From Apostichopus japonicus (Eukaryota > Echinodermata > Holothuroidea > Aspidochirotida > Stichopodidae), in contig NC_092568.1 in the NCBI RefSeq assembly GCF_037975245.1, positions 13,107,501 through 13,171,500 of the forward strand: a DNA stretch of 64,000 nt. The letters are read 5' to 3'. Below, in pieces: positions 24,201-30,974 of the stretch. Numbering within the stretch: position 1 is the first letter of the stretch; each line of letters opens with the position of its first letter. Under the pieces are notes generated by a model. It had not been told where the DNA came from, ran no database searches, and saw only the letters and a program-made list of their open reading frames with translations. The position numbers were made by a program, and so were the translations under genes.

Positions 24201-27200
24201 TGGAAAAAATAATGTAAAAGAAGAATACAAGTTTTTATATGCAAGTGATGGGTGGCCTCCTCCTCCCCTAATAGCCACCTCAGTTCCTCTCCATTTTGTT
24301 ATTTTATTTTAATTCTTTGTACATTTGATGTCAAACATTACAGGTTCAAAAGAAAGCTAAACATACTTCTTATAACCTTATACATCTTATATCCTTATAA
24401 ATAAAACATAACCTTATACAATTTTTATAGTCTTATAAAAGTTGTGATGCTATGGCCGGCTCCTCTTTTATACGTACCCATCAACAAACTTACCCTGGTC
24501 CTTCCTAGGAAAAGCTGTCTGAACACCAGTACAATGCTAATGTGGCTATCACTGAAAGCCTAATAGGCCTAGGCGGCCTAGGCCTATATATATATATATT
24601 TTTAAATGCACTAGGCCTAGGCCTACAGTAAGTAGCCTTCAGAAATACAAGAATGTGTATACGTAATTATACAAAATACATGAAGGGCAATCAAACAAAC
24701 TTATCATGGCCCTTGCTCTGAAAAGCTACCTGAACACCAGTACTATCCTTAAATGGATGTTACAAAAACGAAGGCCTAATATAAATTAAATGCACTACAT
24801 AGAATTCAGCAGTATAGAATTTGTATATGTAATTAGCATGCAATACACTACACCTGGCGTACCTAACTACAGTACAGACAATTGGTCGCGAGGGTAGCCA
24901 TTTTCGTATATCTAACATGTAGCTGCCATGAGTCATAGCCAATCTGCTACAAAACAGACTTGGGGGCGGGGCTTAATCATCAAAAACGGACCTTTTTACT
25001 AAAAGTAGGGGCGGCAGCTCAGTATTGTTTTAAGAAAGAAAAATCATTTAAACATCAAATAAAGCAAATAAAAGCCATAAAATGTCATATAAAGCTAGTA
25101 AAATTCTTATTAATACCTACCTGTAAACAACAAATGAAAGTTTAACATGTTAATAAAATATATAATACATAGGACCCTATCTTAGACGATACCACTGTTG
25201 ACAGACAATTCTATTCTCTTTCATAAAATATAAGTTTTGGAGCGTGTGCAAAAATGGGTTGTTTAAACTGTATTTCGGTCCAAATTGGCCCGATTTGGAC
25301 ATTAATCGGTGAAAAAGTCATAGAATGAGATAAAATTCTCGAATAAAAAATAGTAACTTTTGTTGGCCTATATGATATATGCTTGCTCTGAAAATTCCAG
25401 AGAAAAAGAACTTTATATGAAGACGCTAAAAAATTTTTAAGAGAAGAGAGAGTCCCACTTACTGTTACAATATCTCTATACATGTAATGTATTGAGATAA
25501 TAACCAGAGCAGAGCAGAACAGAAAAAGACATTGACAGCACTGTTTAGACTGTGCAACAGATACATCCCAAAACTTACTGGTTTGGACATTTACGATTGA
25601 CAAGCTTACCTGTCTCCCCACAACTTTAGCACCATCGTTCTGCCGTGCCTATAATGAAATGGTAACCGTTTAACACTGCGGGCCCTCTATGACCGGCTCC
25701 TCCTGTCAATGCCTTTCCTTCTCATGAAAACCCCCCCTAAATTTGGAGAAACTAGAATACGACAAGGAAAATCCAGACAGAAAAACCCACGATGCTGGCA
25801 CTTTGGATGGTAGAATAAGTAGGAAGGGCATCAACGGGAGGAGCCGGTCATAGAGGGTGCGCAGTGTTAAAAGGTTACCAGTTCATTCTAGGCACGGTAG
25901 AATGAGGGTGTTAAGGTTGTGTGGAGACAGGTAAGCTTGGAGCGAAGTAAATTTTGTGACAGTAGTTTTAACTTGCTTTGTTATGAAGTCAACAGAATGA
26001 TATCATAATATTGGTGAGAAAAGGTTCTGCACTTCACTCATTACAAGATGTATTATCAGAGGGTATTGAAAAAAATGACAAGCAAAGAATAATTTAATTC
26101 AAGATCATATAACTGCCAAACGAATCATATAAAAATGCCCAGTAGGTCCAGCCACAGATCTCTACTTCAACATGACAGCACTGTACAGTATAACTCATGT
26201 GATCACATTGTAATATCAACAACCCTAGATCTCAACCAACATACATTTGGGTTTTCATTGTACGTAGTCAGCGTTTCTTGGATATGGCGGGAAGTCAGAC
26301 ACTTCATTATGAACAGCTAATTATGGCAAAGTATAAGGATCTTTCAATGTCGAGGACGGTATTCTGCTGTATTGTTATGACTGTTCACAATGCACTGTTA
26401 TTCAGACATATTTTGTGCATATTTTACAATCTACGTAATCATACATGCATGAAAGTGCATTCACAAGGAAGTTGTTAAAGGGACCATCTACATAGTGACT
26501 TACCAAAATAAAATTCTAGATATGATAAAATGACCACTTTCAAACCACTACAGCACACTTAGAAACATTCATTTGACAGTTTGTATATTCTAACTTGTGT
26601 AGTATTCAGAGTTTTTGTGACCTTGTTTGTGTTCACAAGTGTTCAATAGGTATCATTAACTGTGCAACAGAACTGTTGTTGAAGTTGATACCATCAAACT
26701 AAGTTGCTTTCTTCATCTTCACTTCATAGTCCCTTACATATTACTTGATTTCTCTTCATACAATAATAAGTAATGTGATGTACTATGCATCTACTTTAAC
26801 TTTGGCATGAAATAAAAAGTAATGAATGTTTTGTTTGATATTATATATAAACCCCAAAACTTACTGGTTTGGATTTACGTATGATGATACTTACCTGTTA
26901 CCTAACGCTAAAATCGGAAGGAAGATATAGTGCACAGTGAGGGTCACCGAGGGCGCAGTGCAAAAATTATACCAGTGGCTTCTTGGTAGACTAGGAAAGT
27001 GTACTAGTGTAGTTGGAGACAGGTAAGAGAGGAGTGAAGTAAATATAGCCAATCTGCAAAGTTGTAAAAACTGCTTGGCTGTTAAATCTTTTCCCTTTCT
27101 TTTTCTCTCTCTTTTTGTATATTACAAGCTTTTACTTCAGGAATTTGCATATTACCTCATTAAAAACAGATCATCAATTGGTGACTAAACAAATTAAAAC

Positions 27201-30200
27201 CAAAAAAAGAATTACTTGAAATTAATTATATCCCATTTATAGTTTGACTGTTGGAGAAAACCTGAAATTAAAGTTAACTTCAAGCCATGTTGGTATCAAA
27301 TCATGTACAGTACTGTTACCACACGGTAAGGAACATCTCTAATAATGTACACTTCAGAAACACAAAGCTTCAATTTGGACCATTCTATTTTTAACAAACT
27401 TTGTAAAATAGTTTTATCATTAATCCCTAAAGATGTCAACATTAACAATTTCCACATTTCTTCCAAGATTCAAAAGTGCATATTTTTGTCCTCTCTTTTT
27501 ACTTCTAGAGGTTAAAGTTTGTGTTGTACATGATCTGTAATGAAGAAGCAACTCGGCCTACAGTATCTCTCCAAACTACTACTGTACATTCATTATTAGC
27601 TTAGTTTGCATCCTGTCTGACCAAATTAGAATTAGATGCTTGCCATAGTTCCAGTCCCTTAAGTGTATACCGTAGGTCTGTTAGCATATATGCTACCTAC
27701 AGGCTACTGTACATGGTAGGGATCCTCTGGTGTGCACAAACTCACAATCAATATTCATAATGGTCATATTTTTCTTTGCCCCACTAAGAATAAATATGTT
27801 CTTTCAAAATATGACAGGTCTGTAATATCTTGCTTAAATTTTTATCACCGCAGGTCTTCTCTTATTGGTTGTCAGGAGAGCAAATTTGGTTGTCTGACAA
27901 AATGTAGCAAAACAACTGGGAAAAAATATACACTGCAGGTGATAAGTATAGTTTGGTGAATAGAATACCTGCTTTGGGTCAGTAAGACTCTCCTTCGAGT
28001 AGGCCTACCACTATTTATAAGAGATTGAGGATGATACCAGTTTATCACTTTTGGGGGTATTATTCAGTTATGAAATGCAATCTTAATTTGATGAAAACAA
28101 TTAGTAATCCACCGGACGACCTCGAAAGCTGGTTTCGGTCGTCTGAACAGAAATTTGGTCGTTTCGGACGACTGGATGGTCATAAAAAATATGCCCTGCA
28201 TTGAAATATCTTGATTATAAGTTTGAGAGAGTGAAAAATATTCAAAGCGAGAACTCAAATTCTCTCCTCCAAATGTTCAGTTATCACTGTAATTGACTGG
28301 TACTGTGTTTATCCCCTCTCCTCCCCCCACCCCCCCCCCACCCGCTTCCTTACTTTGGAATAGAGATCCACCAATGCAGACTTGTCTCTCAGAGATGGCA
28401 AATTTATATGAAAGGCTGTATTTTAACTTTGCATTTGGTAAACAAACAAACAACATTCTTACCATGCTATATATTCAAAGTATAATAATACCTACTGTAT
28501 GTGGCTACAATCATTTGGTTAAAAGAACTCCTTCTGTTTATTGTGTTTAATCGAATTTGAAGAATTTATCCAACAAATTTAGCCAAATTTATGGCTTTTC
28601 TTTTTTTTCCATTTGCAAACATTGTTGAGGTCCAAGCTTATTTTGTCAGCTGAGCTCAAGTGAACCTTATTCTCCACCAAACACAATAGGGTTCTGGTGC
28701 TCATTACTGAGACATGTCCTTTCAGACATATGTTCAAATATGGTGTTTCAAATGACCTTTAACCCACACAATGGTGTACTTATAGTTATTACATAACACA
28801 AGTCAAGTGTGACCTCTATAAAGATTTCTCTGCTTACAAGGTTTTAACATCAAATTTGACTTTTGACTTCTACCTTATACCCATCCATGAAGGTCAGAGT
28901 GATGTACATTAACTACACAAACTGTGTCCAGCCTGTAGTTCTTTAGATAATGCGCTTTTAAGATCATCATATCCCAGACTCTGCTGACCTTAGATCTGAA
29001 CCACAAACAATTCAGTGCTCTTATTCTCATTACATGGAGATCACATGTCAAATACCAGATCTACATGTTAACAAGCTACGGCATAACAGACACAAACACA
29101 CACATGTTCGTAAGCAAACTCTGACTTGACTAGCGGAAGAAACCAGAAACTATACAACTGGATAATGTAGCTCTGGGACTCGTATCAAAAGGAAGGAAGA
29201 AGAAGCTATGTAGTAATGGACTCGAGACTATATTGTATTTGTAACCAATAGTGCGGTGATGATGAATCGTACAGCTGTTAAAGAAATCTATAAATAACGC
29301 AGAAACAAGCTGTACCACTAAGGAAAATTACGTCAGTAAATTACCACAGTAACCTTCCAGTCGGAAACATTGGCGTAAAGTGACCTTTTGATCTTTATCT
29401 ATATACCAATGCCAGTATGAAATGAATTGTAATCAATATTTTTGGAAACTTACCTCCAATTTGGTTATCCTTCTAATGAAACCTTTTAATATTTTTGGAT
29501 ATATATATTCTAGGCTACTTTTGTAGACTCCTGAACATTCAGGAAAGCAAAGTCCACTTCAGGAAAGATGCAGTTGACAATGTTAAACAAATTTCTTGGA
29601 AAGCCTCTTCAATTGTAAGAAGCAAAAAACCAAAGAAGGCATAAGTTTTACTGTTTGGGTTAATAGCTTTGCATTTATTTGCAACAAGAGGATGAGAACT
29701 GACTAGAGAAGGTAAATGAGAAAAGAGGACGAGGCTGCTATGATTAACGCAGTGACAGTACATCATGTGGAACTGAAAGATGGCACTGAAGTCTATGTCA
29801 CAGCACATTAAATGCTGGCAGATTGCCAACCAATTCATAAAAAGCACAGTTGAAATGTCAAAGGGGTGAATGAGATTTTAAGCAGTGTTCTACGTACTGT
29901 ACACTGAACAACCTCCTATCATTTACTAAAAAAGGTAAAATAACAGTGAGGAGAAAGGTAAAAAGCTTTGCATTTTTGCTTAAAGATTCATTCAGGGCTA
30001 TTAAAGCCAAAATGACAGCTTCATTTCGTTTGTTATATATGAGTCAGCCTAAGAGACAGTTACAGTCTTTGAAATGTCAAACAAGAAACTATGTCAGTAT
30101 CCTGAATTACAAATTGTAACATTGCTACAAATCACAACAAGAAAGCCATGCAATTCTCTATGATTTGAATATTTTACTAAACCACAGTGAATACCCACTC

Positions 30201-30818
30201 CCCCACCATGGTTCTTCAGCTTGGTAGCTTTCACATAGCTGCTTCTTACTTACTAGACTATGAACATAGTAACCATCGTTGAGCAGTGAAAATTTGGGAA
30301 TTGGAAGCTGAATCTACTGTACTGTATTGCCGATTCTGATTGGGGCATCTTATCGGTGTTTTGTGATTAAGGACCTTTTCATGTAAATGAAGAGCAACAA
30401 ATTAAGGTCATTTTTAACCTTTGCCCCTGCAATTAATGTTTAAATGCAGAACTCTTTCCTCCTTAAGAAAGCAATTGGGCATTTGAAACTAGGGAATGAT
30501 AAACGCAATTTATAATTAATTCTTTAATGTCCTCTTTTTGAGGGCTCAAGAACCATCAATGCCAATTTTTTTTTACTGAAAATTTCAAGATTGTGTGAGA
30601 GGGGAAATGTTACCTGGATTATTAGCCTCTCTCGCCAACTGGATGTACTCCTCCGATTCTGCTAACGTCTGTTCCAAAACAAAGTCTAGAAATCGTGCTT
30701 GGCTGGCATTGACCCGCTTCAACAGTGTGTACAGGGCGACAGTCTGTTCGCACTCGCTCCATTCTTTGAACCAAGATGAAAGGAGGTTGACTTGATCACG
30801 AAAATTCATCTTCTTCAT
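3900..30818 (-). CDS. SAMD4: Smaug/SAMD4-family RNA-binding translational repressor (whole coding region, 10 exons)
   Basis: Cytoplasmic RNA-binding protein. Family members bind CNGGN stem-loops through a SAM domain and recruit deadenylase and translational repressors. The coding join, read on the minus strand, is 30818-30614, 19717-19205, 16795-16517, 15148-15039, 14441-14355, 8869-8674, 8036-7832, 5485-5275, 4980-4764, 3931-3900. The sum is 2055 nt, giving 684 aa, close to vertebrate SAMD4 proteins (about 700 aa). Intron phases are 1,1,1,0,0,1,2,0,1 and every junction keeps frame. Order of domains: N-terminal Smaug similarity regions (about residues 1-125), a Ser/Pro-rich linker with SRDSG and HAPLSP motifs, SAM domain (about 333-398), PHAT-like helices (about 399-530), a basic/Gln-rich tail with RTKSVPLH, and a C-terminal block PDINN...[13 protein letters not shown]. 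All introns are GT-AG. One family member is seen; assignment to SAMD4A versus SAMD4B is not meaningful for an invertebrate. Confidence 0.96.
3932..4763 (-). other. SAMD4: Smaug intron 9
   Basis: GT-AG intron of 832 nt between the last two coding exons. It contains a pure TA dinucleotide array (4270-4322). Nothing else recognisable. Confidence 0.8.
4270..4322. repeat. (TA)n microsatellite
   Basis: About 26 uninterrupted TA units in Smaug intron 9. Confidence 0.95.
4764..4980 (-). CDS. SAMD4: Smaug coding exon 9 (conserved C-terminal block)
   Basis: 217 nt, residues 603-675. Acceptor TCCACCAG|GTAC (phase 0), donor GGAAG|GTAAAT (phase 1). It starts [20 protein letters not shown], where RTKSVPLH matches RTRSLPVH of vertebrate SAMD4. 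It ends [20 protein letters not shown] then VTEHALE, matching the C-terminal PDINN..LESLCLSMTEHAL block. Confidence 0.95.
5275..5485 (-). CDS. SAMD4: Smaug coding exon 8 (low-complexity Gln/Pro/Arg tail)
   Basis: 211 nt, residues 532-602. Acceptor CATCTGTAG|GTGG (phase 2), donor GACAG|GTAAGC (phase 0). The product begins [16 protein letters not shown] and ends [10 protein letters not shown]. It is poorly conserved, as is the matching stretch in other Smaug proteins, so the frame was fixed by the phases of exons 7 and 9. A second open frame across the same bases is excluded by phase. Confidence 0.9.
5486..7831 (-). other. SAMD4: Smaug intron 7
   Basis: 2.3-kb GT-AG intron, AT-rich, with an AT microsatellite at 6186-6253. 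Open frames within it (for example 6416-6754, plus strand) show no recognisable domain, and I treat them as chance frames in AT-rich DNA. Confidence 0.75.
6186..6253. repeat. (TA)n microsatellite
   Basis: Imperfect AT/TA array with one AAATAAAT interruption in Smaug intron 7. Confidence 0.9.
7832..8036 (-). CDS. SAMD4: Smaug coding exon 7 (end of PHAT-like region)
   Basis: 205 nt, residues 464-532. Acceptor TGTTACAG|TGTGTT (phase 1), donor GAAC|GTGAGT (phase 2). It carries [19 protein letters not shown] and [17 protein letters not shown], matching the CTQLLV and HEAF..TQKKRL blocks of SAMD4. Phase 2 at the donor decides between GTGAGT and a nearby GTAGGA that would be out of frame. Confidence 0.95.
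8037..8673 (-). other. SAMD4: Smaug intron 6
   Basis: 637-nt GT-AG intron. No repeat or gene seen. Confidence 0.8.
8674..8869 (-). CDS. SAMD4: Smaug coding exon 6 (PHAT-like region)
   Basis: 196 nt, residues 399-464. Acceptor TTCTTTAG|ATGATT (phase 0), donor AAAA|GTAAGC (phase 1). It contains [19 protein letters not shown], aligning with the helix after the SAM domain in vertebrate SAMD4, and [16 protein letters not shown], almost identical to the vertebrate PEGDLPGQ...GK block. In fly Smaug this part folds as a pseudo-HEAT (PHAT) domain packed on the SAM domain. Confidence 0.95.
11361..11502. mobile_element. Foldback element with CG-rich outer arms
   Basis: Left arm 11361-11418 and right arm 11435-11502 are inverted copies. 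Outermost are runs of TTTTTCGCGCGCG, then a shared core TGTGCATATCATATAGT and CGGTTA next to a 16-nt loop. The right arm has about 10 extra bases of CGCG alternation. Just to the left, at 11302, GGCGTAGGAGCC resembles the end of the element at 46086. This may be the terminal part of a larger DNA transposon. Confidence 0.75.
11600..11850. repeat. About 84-bp tandem repeat x3
   Basis: Three copies of a unit containing CTTCTTTCAGTAGGTGCCC and TTCTCAGCATATTGCCC, spaced about 83-85 bp. On the plus strand each copy holds a splice-acceptor-like TTCTTTCAG. An open frame across the array (11516-11935) is a repeat artefact. Confidence 0.9.
11866..12905. repeat. Higher-order minisatellite, 9 units of about 119 bp
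   Basis: The word CATGACAG recurs at about 11883, 12001, 12125, 12242, 12358, 12480, 12597, 12714 and 12838. Neighbouring units differ consistently in three types: a poly-C type with ATAATTAATCACC, a CCTCAGTATTATGG type with AAACAATCACC, and a CCTCAGTATCATGG type with AAACAAACACC. Like types recur every 355-357 bp, a three-unit higher-order repeat in Smaug intron 5. Confidence 0.92.
14355..14441 (-). CDS. SAMD4: Smaug coding exon 5 (second half of SAM domain)
   Basis: 87 nt, exactly 29 codons, residues 370-398: [20 protein letters not shown] followed by QKLLQDLEK. The GAR.KI helix is the conserved RNA-contacting end of the Smaug SAM domain. The residue before GAR is Glu here, where vertebrate SAMD4 has Lys. 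Acceptor TATTTCAG|AAC and donor GAAG|GTAATT, phase 0 on both sides. Confidence 0.96.
14442..15038 (-). other. SAMD4: Smaug intron 4
   Basis: 597-nt GT-AG phase-0 intron inside the SAM domain. Its first 135 nt contain the 32-bp tandem repeat. Confidence 0.85.
14905..15022. repeat. 32-bp tandem repeat x4 beside the exon 4 donor
   Basis: Units of CCTACCCCTACTCATCTC plus ATTCATGCCTCTTA, period 32, with the last one truncated. On the gene strand each unit junction reads GTAGGTAAGAGG or similar, a good 5' splice-site word. These lie 37, 69 and 101 nt beyond the true donor (GT at 15001, 14969 and 14937). Confidence 0.92.
15039..15148 (-). CDS. SAMD4: Smaug coding exon 4 (first half of SAM domain)
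   Basis: 110 nt, residues 333-369: [18 protein letters not shown], then [19 protein letters not shown]. These are the first helices of the RNA-binding SAM domain. The acceptor is ATTTCAG|ATGTCC (phase 1) and the donor ACG|GTAAGAAA (phase 0). Reading through the donor meets TAG after four codons, so retention or a missed donor truncates the protein inside the SAM domain. A 32-bp tandem repeat with donor-like words lies just downstream in the intron. Confidence 0.96.
15149..16516 (-). other. SAMD4: Smaug intron 3
   Basis: 1.4-kb GT-AG intron. It has CT/C-rich tracts near 15220-15260; nothing else recognised. Confidence 0.8.
16517..16795 (-). CDS. SAMD4: Smaug coding exon 3 (linker before SAM domain)
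   Basis: 279 nt, residues 240-333. The acceptor is TGTCTGCAG|AAGG and the donor is CGAG|GTAAGA, phase 1 at both ends. It carries [12 protein letters not shown] and [10 protein letters not shown], which align with the HAPLSP...EEGSGMK stretch just before the SAM domain of vertebrate SAMD4. A five-glycine run (about residue 314) is local. The last split codon becomes Asp at the start of DVPGWLK. Confidence 0.96.
17390..17525. mobile_element. Degenerate member of the CCAAAACTTACTGGTTT repeat family
   Basis: Begins CCAAAACTTACTGGTTTG, as in the copies at 25566 and 26853, and includes GACCCTCTATAAGG comparable to GACCGGCTC/CCTCTATGACC of those copies. The right end is not found. Confidence 0.55.
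17872..18165. repeat. 141-bp tandem duplication
   Basis: Two copies beginning AGGTGTATCTCCTTTATATG, with CTACCTACC runs and TACACAAGCAACTATTTG; a third copy starts near 18155 and breaks off. Confidence 0.88.
19205..19717 (-). CDS. SAMD4: Smaug coding exon 2 (Smaug region 2 and Ser/Pro linker)
   Basis: 513 nt, residues 69-240. The acceptor is CACCCACAG|AT and the donor is GTTG|GTGTGT, phase 1 on both sides. It contains [24 protein letters not shown] and [20 protein letters not shown], matching the second conserved Smaug region. A low-complexity Ser/Pro/His linker follows, with NGWLSHN and [13 protein letters not shown], the latter matching the NSRDSGI motif of vertebrate SAMD4. A competing donor two codons downstream (TGT|GTAACT) is out of phase with exon 3 and was not used. 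Confidence 0.96.
20258..20860. repeat. About 187-bp tandem repeat x3 with poly-C tract
   Basis: Units start CTGATTAAAAGCAAA at about 20258, 20486 and 20673 and include ATGACATCTGACTTGTT and a run of 10 or more C. The first unit has an internal 39-bp duplication of AAGCAAACGTAATTACC. Confidence 0.9.
24477..24870. repeat. About 205-bp diverged duplication
   Basis: Two copies, each with CAAACTTA(C/T)C, GAAAAGCT..CTGAACACCAGTAC and TAAATGCACTA. The first copy also carries an AGGCCTAGGCCTA palindromic stretch around a short TA array. Confidence 0.7.
25566..25960. mobile_element. Inverted-repeat element (nonautonomous DNA transposon-like), fullest copy
   Basis: Left arm about 25598-25730 and right arm about 25815-25935 are inverted copies sharing AGCTTACCTGTCTCC, GTGCCTA.AATGAA, GGTAACC, TTTAACACTGCG and TATGACCGGCTCCTCC. 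The outer part CCAAAACTTACTGGTTTGG recurs in the other family members. Each end carries CAGGTAAG pointing outward. No transposase frame is visible. A 136-codon open frame (25211-25621, minus) overlaps its left edge and is not recognisable. Confidence 0.8.
26853..27050. mobile_element. Short copy of the same inverted-repeat family
   Basis: Starts CCCAAAACTTACTGGTTTGG, has CTTACCTGTTACC on the left and GGAGACAGGTAAGAGAGG on the right, with GTGCACAGTGAGGGTCACCG in the middle. The centre is shorter than the copy at 25566. Both ends keep CAGGTAAG outward. Confidence 0.75.
28115..28143. repeat. Compact hairpin GACGACC..CGAAA / TTTCG..GTCGTC
   Basis: GACGACCTCGAAA and TTTCGGTCGTC pair with a 2-nt bulge around a GCTGG loop, followed by a further GTTTCGGACGAC. 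It is an isolated CG-rich patch in an AT-rich intron; function unknown. Confidence 0.6.
30614..30818 (-). CDS. SAMD4: Smaug coding exon 1 (N-terminal Smaug region 1)
   Basis: Encodes residues 1-68, starting [20 protein letters not shown] and running through [15 protein letters not shown] and [10 protein letters not shown], the highly conserved N-terminal block of Smaug proteins. The donor is CCAG|GTAACA, phase 1. Three in-frame ATGs exist, at 30884, 30818 and 30809, with an in-frame TGA shortly upstream of the first. I chose 30818 because family members start one or two residues before FRDQV, both 30818 and 30809 have A at -3, and the ATG at 30884 would add 22 residues with no family counterpart. 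The true start could be 30809. Joins to exon 2 as ...NNP-D-FIGN. Confidence 0.95.
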
Positions 30819-30974
30819 TTTGTGTCTTCCACCAGACAACTCCAAGCATCCAAAAGATTCAGCTTGGCAGGGGTCTCCTTTCATCTCAAGGCGCCATTTT
30901 CAGTCTCTCTAATTTTACTCTGCCTGACTGTCTTTCGGCAACGACTTTCAGAACAAAGTTGGCTAACGATGCTT
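30819..30974 (-). promoter_or_regulatory. SAMD4: Smaug 5' UTR part of exon, bounded by a strong 3' splice site
   Basis: On the minus strand a pyrimidine-rich tract followed by TTTCTTTCCAG ends at 30975, so the first coding exon probably begins at 30974 and at least one noncoding exon lies upstream (above 30975). The leader contains a four-codon upstream frame ATG GCG CCT TGA (30897-30886) with A at -3 and G at +4, ending 1 nt before the in-frame ATG at 30884. The upstream promoter and first exon were not identified. Confidence 0.7.

Larger units (their letters stand above)
19718..30613 (-). other. SAMD4: Smaug intron 1 (coding), 10.9 kb
   Basis: Long phase-1 GT-AG intron between the first two coding exons. 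It holds the 187-bp tandem repeat (20258-20860), a 205-bp duplication with AGGCCTAGGCCT words (24477-24870), two inverted-repeat elements (25566-25960, 26853-27050) and a hairpin (28115-28143). No coding exon was recognised on either strand. Confidence 0.75.

Noticed and set aside
25211-25621. 136-codon minus-strand open frame in Smaug intron 1
   Set aside because: No recognisable domain, overlaps the left end of an inverted-repeat element, and has no supporting splice sites or codon pattern.
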